Below are positions 4,792 to 10,137 of a DNA stretch of 10,137 bases, piece by piece. A model generated the notes under the pieces. That model was not told the DNA's origin and did no database searches. It worked only from the letters and a program-made list of their open reading frames with translations. Origin of the DNA: Chloroflexota bacterium. GTDB taxonomy: Bacteria; Chloroflexota; Dehalococcoidia; SM23-28-2; RBG-16-64-32. Position numbers and translations under genes: made by a program. The stretch covers positions 1 through 10,137 of the forward strand of contig VBJT01000150.1 of assembly GCA_005880075.1 (NCBI GenBank). The letters are read 5' to 3'. Within the stretch, counting starts at the first letter, position 1, and each line of letters begins with the position of its first letter.

Positions 4792-6021
4792 TCATCGCTT
4801 AAAGAAGTCCCGCGTCGCCTCGAGCGCATCGACAAGCACGTCCACTTCGTCCGTCGTGTTGTACACGTAGAAGCTGGCACGCGCCGTCCCTGAGACGCCG
4901 AGCGTGCGCATTAGCGGCTGCGTGCAGTGGTGTCCCGCTCGGATCGCGACGCCGTGGTGGTCGAGTACCGTGCCGATGTCGTGTGGATGCAGGTCGCCGA
5001 AGTTGAACGACACGACGCCGCCACGTTCGCGCGGATCAGGCGGGCCGTACATCACGATGCCCTCCAGCTGGCTCAGCCGGGTCAGAGCGTAGTCAGTGAT
5101 CTGGACCTCGTGCTCGCGCACATTATCCATACCCAGCCCGTCAAGATAATCGATCGCCGCGCCAAAAGCGATGACGTCGGCGATGTTCGGCGTTCCGGCC
5201 TCGAACTTCCACGGCAGGTCGTTCCACGTCGCGCCTTCGTACGTGACCTTGCGGATCATCTCGCCGCCGCCGAGGAACGGCTCCATCTCCTCGAGCAGCT
5301 CCGCCCGGCCGTAGAGCACGCCAACTCCGGTGGGACCGAGCATCTTGTGCGCGGAGAAGGCGTAGAAGTCGCAGTCGATGCCCTGCACGTCGACCGGTAG
5401 GTGCGGCGCGCCCTGAGCTCCGTCCACGAGGAACAGTGTGCCGTTGCGGCGCGCTTCGGCGGCGATCTTCTCGACCGGATTTATGGTGCCGAGGGAGTTG
5501 GAGACGTGCGGCATCGCTGCGATGCGCGTCCGGGCGTCGAACAGGTTCTCGAGCCCATCGAGGGCCAGCGTGTGCGTATCCGTCAGCTCGATGTAGCGGA
5601 CCGTCGCCCCCTTCTCGGCCGCCAGACGCTGCCAGGGAATGAGGTTCGAGTGGTGCTCCATCTGTGTGAGGAGAATCTCGTCCCCCTCGCGCACGTTCGC
5701 TCGCCCCCACGTATACATGACCAGGTTGATCGCCTCCGTCGTGTTGCGGGTAAAGATGATGGACTCGGGCGAGGGCGCGTTAATGAACTTTGCCACCTTC
5801 GCGCGTGCCTCTTCGTAGGCGGCCGTCGCTTCTTCGCCGAGGCAGTGCACGGCGCGGTGAATGTTGGCGTTGTAGTTCTCGTAGTAGTTGACGAGGGCGT
5901 CGATCACCTGTCGTGGCTTTTGCGATGTCGCCGCGTTGTCCAGGTAGACGAGTGGTTTCCCGTAGACCTGTCGCTCCAGGATTGGGAAGTCCTTCCGGAT
6001 GCTCTGAATATCCAATGTCAC
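4792..6021 (-). CDS. sufS: SufS, group II cysteine desulfurase
   Basis: The 409-residue PLP enzyme removes sulfur from L-cysteine, leaving alanine and an enzyme persulfide. It starts with YLDNAATSQKP (26-36) and has the H123-H124-SN active-site segment, D200 in VDGAQG, the Schiff-base lysine K226 in SAHKMLGPTG and catalytic C366 in RAGHHCTQPL, close after R361. The short loop around C366 and the RAGHHC motif mark group II (SufS/CsdA), not NifS/IscS. The start is GTG (6021-6019), which overlaps the sufD stop codon as GTGA. A strong GGAGGT (6028-6033) inside the end of sufD supports it. Translational coupling with sufD is therefore likely. SufU, the partner that activates it in Gram-positive-type systems, is the next gene. 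Confidence 0.96.
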   Translation of the reverse strand: MTLDIQSIRKDFPILERQVYGKPLVYLDNAATSQKPRQVIDALVNYYENYNANIHRAVHCLGEEATAAYEEARAKVAKFINAPSPESIIFTRNTTEAINLVMYTWGRANVREGDEILLTQMEHHSNLIPWQRLAAEKGATVRYIELTDTHTLALDGLENLFDARTRIAAMPHVSNSLGTINPVEKIAAEARRNGTLFLVDGAQGAPHLPVDVQGIDCDFYAFSAHKMLGPTGVGVLYGRAELLEEMEPFLGGGEMIRKVTYEGATWNDLPWKFEAGTPNIADVIAFGAAIDYLDGLGMDNVREHEVQITDYALTRLSQLEGIVMYGPPDPRERGGVVSFNFGDLHPHDIGTVLDHHGVAIRAGHHCTQPLMRTLGVSGTARASFYVYNTTDEVDVLVDALEATRDFFKR

Positions 6022-7355
6022 GCCACCACCTCCGCGCCCACAAACCGGGGGAGGGCACTAGCGGTCCGCTCTTCGAGAAACAGGCGTAGCGGCTCGATTC
6101 CAATTTCATCCAATATTTCGCTGGCGAAGCCTTTGATCAGCAAGCGTGAAGCCGTCTGCTCGTCGATCCCGCGCGACCGCAGATAGAAGATCGCCTCGTC
6201 CGCTACGGCTCCGGCGGTAGCGCCGTGCCCGCACTTCACGTCGTCGGCGTAAATTTCGAGGCTCGGCTTGCTGTCCGCCTCCGCCCGGTCCGAGAGCAGC
6301 AGGTTCTTGTCCTCTTGGTAGGCGTCTGTCTTGTCGGCCCCCGGCTGGACGTATACCGTGCCGCCAAAGACCGCGCGCGATTCGTCGTCGAGAATGCCTT
6401 TGTAATAGAGCCGGCTCTTGCCGTGTGGCTTGGCGTGGTCGATGCTCACTAGATTGTCCAGGTGCTGCTTCCCTTTGGTGACATAAAGGCCCCTCAAGTC
6501 GGCGAAGGCGCCCTCGCCCTCGATTAGCACTTCGAGATCGAGGCGCATCAGTCCCGAGCCGACTTCGTAGACGACGGACTTGTAGACGGAGTCAGGCCCT
6601 AGGCAGGGACGCACGTGCCCAATCGTATACGAGTCCGCACTCTCGAGTAGCAGGCGGTAATGCGTCACACTTGAACCATCGCCCAGCGCGATCTCGGTCA
6701 CCGGGTCAGTAAAGTGGTTGCGCGAACCGAGGCTCAGAAACGTCTCGATCAGCGTCACTTCCGCGCCCTTGCCCGCCACGACGAGCGTACGCGGGTAAGT
6801 GACGACGGGATCAGCATGGTCACTCGTGATGTAGACGAGATGGACAGGTGCGGTCAGCCGGCCGTCAGCGTGAATGAAGGCGCCATCGCCGAAGAAGGCC
6901 GTGTTCAGTCCGACCGAGGCGTCGTGACCGGGCTCGCTATAGCGTGCGAGGTGCCCGTGAACGAGAGTCTCCTCCTCCCGGACGGCTTCTGTAATCCGGA
7001 GGATCGAGCCGTCATCAGCATCAACAATGCGAGACGCGTCCGGAGAGTAGTAACCATCGATGAACACGAGGCGGGACATACCCTCATCGAATGGAAAGAT
7101 TGCCGCGATTTCGGCTGAGGACGGCATGACGGCCGGAGCGTTGGGCAGCCGAAACTCGGTGCGAGCGACGGGCCTGACGTCGGTGTACTTCCACATCTCG
7201 TCGCGCTTGTCGTCGATCGGCCAGCCCATGCGCTGGAAGTAGTCGAAGCCTTCGCGGCGGAGTTCGCGGAGCCAATCCGGCTCCAGCTTCCGCGTTTCGC
7301 GGAGCGTGTCGAACTGTTCGACGTATCGGTCAGTTGCTTCTGCTGTTTGCGTCAT
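6018..7355 (-). CDS. sufD: SufD, FeS assembly scaffold subunit
   Basis: The 445-residue protein is the SufD half of the SufB-SufC2-SufD scaffold. The C-terminal beta-helix region is recognisable: LRGLYVTKGKQHLDN, DHAKPHGKS, then the KCGHGATAG motif with C375 and H377, and a helical tail with YLRSRGIDEQTA. The N-terminal helical part (about 1-90) carries WKYTDVRP, a common SufD/SufB entry motif. SufD is thought to help bring in iron and to bind SufC as a heterodimer with SufB. The ATG at 7355 was chosen because AAGGG (7361-7365) precedes it by 5 nt and overlaps the sufC stop codon. An upstream in-frame start at 7424 would overlap sufC by about 60 bp with arginine-rich sequence unlike SufD. The gap to sufC is 8 nt and the overlap with sufS is 4 nt. 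Confidence 0.95.
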   Translation of the reverse strand: MTQTAEATDRYVEQFDTLRETRKLEPDWLRELRREGFDYFQRMGWPIDDKRDEMWKYTDVRPVARTEFRLPNAPAVMPSSAEIAAIFPFDEGMSRLVFIDGYYSPDASRIVDADDGSILRITEAVREEETLVHGHLARYSEPGHDASVGLNTAFFGDGAFIHADGRLTAPVHLVYITSDHADPVVTYPRTLVVAGKGAEVTLIETFLSLGSRNHFTDPVTEIALGDGSSVTHYRLLLESADSYTIGHVRPCLGPDSVYKSVVYEVGSGLMRLDLEVLIEGEGAFADLRGLYVTKGKQHLDNLVSIDHAKPHGKSRLYYKGILDDESRAVFGGTVYVQPGADKTDAYQEDKNLLLSDRAEADSKPSLEIYADDVKCGHGATAGAVADEAIFYLRSRGIDEQTASRLLIKGFASEILDEIGIEPLRLFLEERTASALPRFVGAEVVA

Positions 7356-7363
7356 CGCGGCCC

Positions 7364-8173
7364 TTACGATGGCCGGCCGGTCGCTCCGACTGTTTCCGCT
7401 TCTTCGGCCGGCTCGCGCAACCACTCGTAGCCCTGCGCCTCGAGCTCGTGCGCGAGGTCGCTCGCGCCCGAGCGTACGATGCGGCCCTCGATGAGCACGT
7501 GCACGTAGTCGGGCTTAATGAAGTTCAGGATCCGCTGGTAGTGGGTCACCAGAACGATAGCCTTGTCAGGCCCGCGGAACGCATTGACGCCATTTGCGAC
7601 GATCTTCAGCGCATCGATGTCGAGCCCCGAGTCCGTCTCGTCTAGAAGCGCCAGCTTGGGGTCGAGGACCGACAGCTGGAGGATCTCGTTACGCTTCTTC
7701 TCGCCGCCCGAGAAACCTTCGTTTACGTTGCGCTTCATGAGGTCCGGGTCGAAGTCCATCGCCTTCGCCTTCTCCTCTAGCATCTTGTTGAACTCGCGAA
7801 CGCTCAGCTTCACCTCGCCGCGGGCCTCGCGTAGCGCCTCGAGCGCCGTGCGCAAGAACTCCCGGTTGCGGATCCCCGGTAGCTCGACGGGGTATTGCAT
7901 CGCGAGGAAAATGCCTTTGCGCGCCCGCTCGTCCGGAAACATCCCGAGGATGCTCTCGCCCTCATAGAGGACGTCGCCTCGGTCGATGGTATACCCCGGG
8001 CGGCCGGCAACCACGTTCGTGAACGTACTCTTGCCGCTCCCGTTCGGCCCCATGATCGCGTGCACTTCACCCAGGCCTACGGAGAGGTTCATCCCGTCGA
8101 GGATCTCATTGTCCCCGACGGAGACGTGAAGGTCGCGGACTTCGAGAAGGGGACGGCTGTTGTTCGAAGTCAT
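7364..8173 (-). CDS. sufC: SufC, ABC-type ATPase of the SUF scaffold
   Basis: The 269-residue ATPase has a complete ABC cassette. Walker A is GPNGSGKST (42-50, K48), the Q-loop is at Q93 (AMQYP), and the signature FSGGEKKR spans 154-161. Walker B is LALLDETDSGLD (174-185), and the H-switch is H211 in VTHYQR. The ETDSGLD form of Walker B/D-loop and the FSGGEKKR signature are SufC hallmarks. It is a soluble enzyme with no membrane partner, and its ATP-driven dimerisation reshapes SufB-SufD during cluster assembly. The C-terminal tail (about 254-269), rich in Glu and Ala, extends slightly beyond the usual end. The ATG is 3 nt after the sufB stop codon. No clear ribosome binding site is seen, so translation is probably coupled to sufB. 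Confidence 0.97.
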   Translation of the reverse strand: MTSNNSRPLLEVRDLHVSVGDNEILDGMNLSVGLGEVHAIMGPNGSGKSTFTNVVAGRPGYTIDRGDVLYEGESILGMFPDERARKGIFLAMQYPVELPGIRNREFLRTALEALREARGEVKLSVREFNKMLEEKAKAMDFDPDLMKRNVNEGFSGGEKKRNEILQLSVLDPKLALLDETDSGLDIDALKIVANGVNAFRGPDKAIVLVTHYQRILNFIKPDYVHVLIEGRIVRSGASDLAHELEAQGYEWLREPAEEAETVGATGRPS

Positions 8174-8176
8174 CGC

Positions 8177-9643
<1,467 letters not shown>

Positions 9644-9658
9644 GTATTCCTCGTAGTG

Positions 9659-9710
9659 CCGAATTTTAGAACATTTGACTGTGTAAATCTACACTACACC
9701 CGAATTGTAG
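9659..9710. repeat. Direct repeat flanking the suf leader dyad
   Basis: CCGAATTTTAG (9659-9669) and CCGAATTGTAG (9700-9710) match at ten of eleven positions, 41 bp apart. On the minus strand these read CTAAAATTCGG and CTACAATTCGG; the latter contains the -10 of the suf promoter. The former offers a second -10-like TAAAAT with no good -35. It could be a duplicated promoter element or a pair of regulator half-sites on either side of the GTGTA/TACAC dyad. Confidence 0.4.
9681..9699. promoter_or_regulatory. Operator-like dyad in the suf leader
   Basis: GTGTA (9681-9685) and TACAC (9690-9694) form a perfect inverted repeat with the 4-bp centre AATC, and a second TACAC follows directly (9695-9699). 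The dyad lies at about +3 to +17 of the predicted suf transcript, a classic repressor position. It does not match the E. coli IscR site or the cyanobacterial SufR site as I know them, and no regulator gene is in the window, so the binding protein is unknown. Confidence 0.4.
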
Positions 9711-9732
9711 CATGCGGGGCCTGTCGGGGCAA
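9704..9732 (-). promoter_or_regulatory. Predicted promoter of the sufBCDSU operon
   Basis: Read on the minus strand, TTGCCC (9732-9727) is the -35 and TACAAT (9709-9704, five of six) the -10. They are separated by exactly 17 bp, with an extended -10 TG at 9712-9711. Transcription would start near 9697, giving a leader of about 54 nt before sufB. This is the best promoter match in the window. Confidence 0.7.
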
Positions 9733-9745
9733 TCGGCGTTCGCAT

Positions 9746-9757
9746 TGCGATTTCGCA
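9746..9757. promoter_or_regulatory. Second dyad upstream of the suf -35
   Basis: TGCGA-TT-TCGCA is a perfect 5-bp-arm inverted repeat, 13 bp upstream of the suf -35. It is embedded in a direct repeat of TTCGCAT (9739-9745 and 9752-9758). Its position between the divergent suf and nifS-type genes suits an activator or shared regulator site, but chance cannot be excluded. The rest of the 236-bp divergent region shows no further gene. Confidence 0.3.
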
Positions 9758-9867
9758 TCGTTGTAGGGTCGCAGAATGCCGGAAACTCACATTCGACACC
9801 GATATTCATCTCGCCTGAGACTCGTTGTGTGCTGCGCCCCAGCGCTCCGGCGTCGAGCCACGTTCGC

Positions 9868-9873
9868 TAAAAT
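9868..9873 (+). promoter_or_regulatory. -10-like hexamer immediately before the second cysteine desulfurase gene
   Basis: TAAAAT (five of six consensus) ends 6 nt before the ATG at 9880, which would place the transcription start at or next to the start codon. No -35 hexamer is recognisable at 17 bp. The only purine stretch before the ATG (AGGA, 9874-9877) is too close for normal ribosome binding. A leaderless mRNA is the simplest reading. Confidence 0.4.
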
Positions 9874-9879
9874 AGGACC

Positions 9880-10137
9880 ATGATCGCCGACCGTATTTAC
9901 CTCGACCACGCGGCCACCACGCCCCTCGACGAGCGCGTCCTGGAAGCGATGCTCCCCTATCTCCGCGACCACTGGGGCAACCCATCGAGCCTATACGGCG
10001 AGGCCCAGGAGGCGCGACGGGGCCTCGAAGGCGCACGCCGCTCGATGGCCGAGGTCCTTGGCTGCAAGCCCCAGGAGCTTGTCTTCACGTCCGGCGGCAG
10101 CGAGAGCGATAACCTCGCCCTGCGCGGCGCCGCTTAT
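9880..10137 (+). CDS. NifS/IscS-type (group I) cysteine desulfurase, 3' end outside the window
   Basis: Eighty-six codons are visible before the window ends. They encode the N-terminus of a class V aminotransferase-fold PLP enzyme: YLDHAATTPLD (7-17), GNPSSLYGEAQEAR (33-46) and FTSGGSESDNLALRG (69-83). The DHAATTP and GNPSS motifs are those of NifS/IscS, not SufS, so this is a second, different desulfurase beside the suf operon. GSESDN replaces the more common GTEADN. PLP-lysine and catalytic-cysteine regions are not in view. The partner is unknown. In many bacteria such genes sit next to mnmA and supply sulfur for tRNA 2-thiolation, which the missing downstream sequence could show. It is divergent from sufB, and the start is the first ATG of the frame at the family N-terminus. 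Confidence 0.93.
   Translation, partial: MIADRIYLDHAATTPLDERVLEAMLPYLRDHWGNPSSLYGEAQEARRGLEGARRSMAEVLGCKPQELVFTSGGSESDNLALRGAAY

Noticed and set aside
4927..6186. Long plus-strand open frames opposite sufS
   Set aside because: Antisense shadows of a complete SufS with every catalytic residue present.
7356..7424. 23-residue N-terminal extension of SufD
   Set aside because: Arginine-rich sequence overlapping the 3' end of sufC by about 60 bp, unlike SufD N-termini; the ATG at 7355 has a well-spaced AAGGG.
9681..9699. Identification of the dyad as a known SufR or IscR site
   Set aside because: The half-sites and spacing do not match the E. coli IscR, cyanobacterial SufR or mycobacterial SufR motifs as I recall them, so it is listed only as operator-like.

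Overview
This is a high-GC bacterial chromosomal window of ordinary, mostly intact genes. I would guess a Chloroflexota/Dehalococcoidia-like or actinobacterium-like lineage: it combines a SufU-type SUF operon, a thiolase paired with a DUF35 zinc-ribbon protein, a divergent GpsA, and TTG/GTG starts. That placement is inference, because no rRNA or other phylogenetic marker lies in the window. I found no tRNA, rRNA, CRISPR array, transposase or phage gene.

Left part, + strand. A small cupin gene (4-306) is followed by a recognisable promoter (418-446) and a two-gene unit: a DUF35 zinc-ribbon/OB-fold protein (476-928) and an SCP2-type thiolase (978-2114), with a perfect hairpin between them. Next come a 208-bp spacer with two foldable inverted repeats, a metallo-beta-lactamase-fold hydrolase (2323-3048), a compact spacer with a perfect 15-bp inverted repeat and competing hairpins, and gpsA (3182-4174), for glycerol-3-phosphate dehydrogenase.

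Right part, - strand, read from right to left. sufB (9643-8177), sufC (8173-7364), sufD (7355-6018), sufS (6021-4792) and sufU (4688-4227) form a tightly packed iron-sulfur cluster assembly operon. Intergenic distances are 3 nt, 8 nt and a 4-nt overlap. The only break is 103 bp between sufS and sufU, which holds a REP-like imperfect palindrome. SufS takes sulfur from cysteine, SufU relays it, and the SufB-SufC-SufD ATPase scaffold builds the cluster. A good extended -10 promoter (9704-9732, - strand) drives the operon, with an operator-like GTGTA/TACAC dyad just inside the transcript.

Right edge. A second cysteine desulfurase of the NifS/IscS class starts divergently at 9880 and runs off the window. 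It and gpsA both have a -10-like hexamer only 6-9 nt before their ATG, which suggests leaderless transcripts.

No clearly new multi-gene system is visible. The most curious items are non-coding: the competing inverted repeats before gpsA, the palindrome inside the suf operon, and the dyads in the suf/nifS divergent promoter region.
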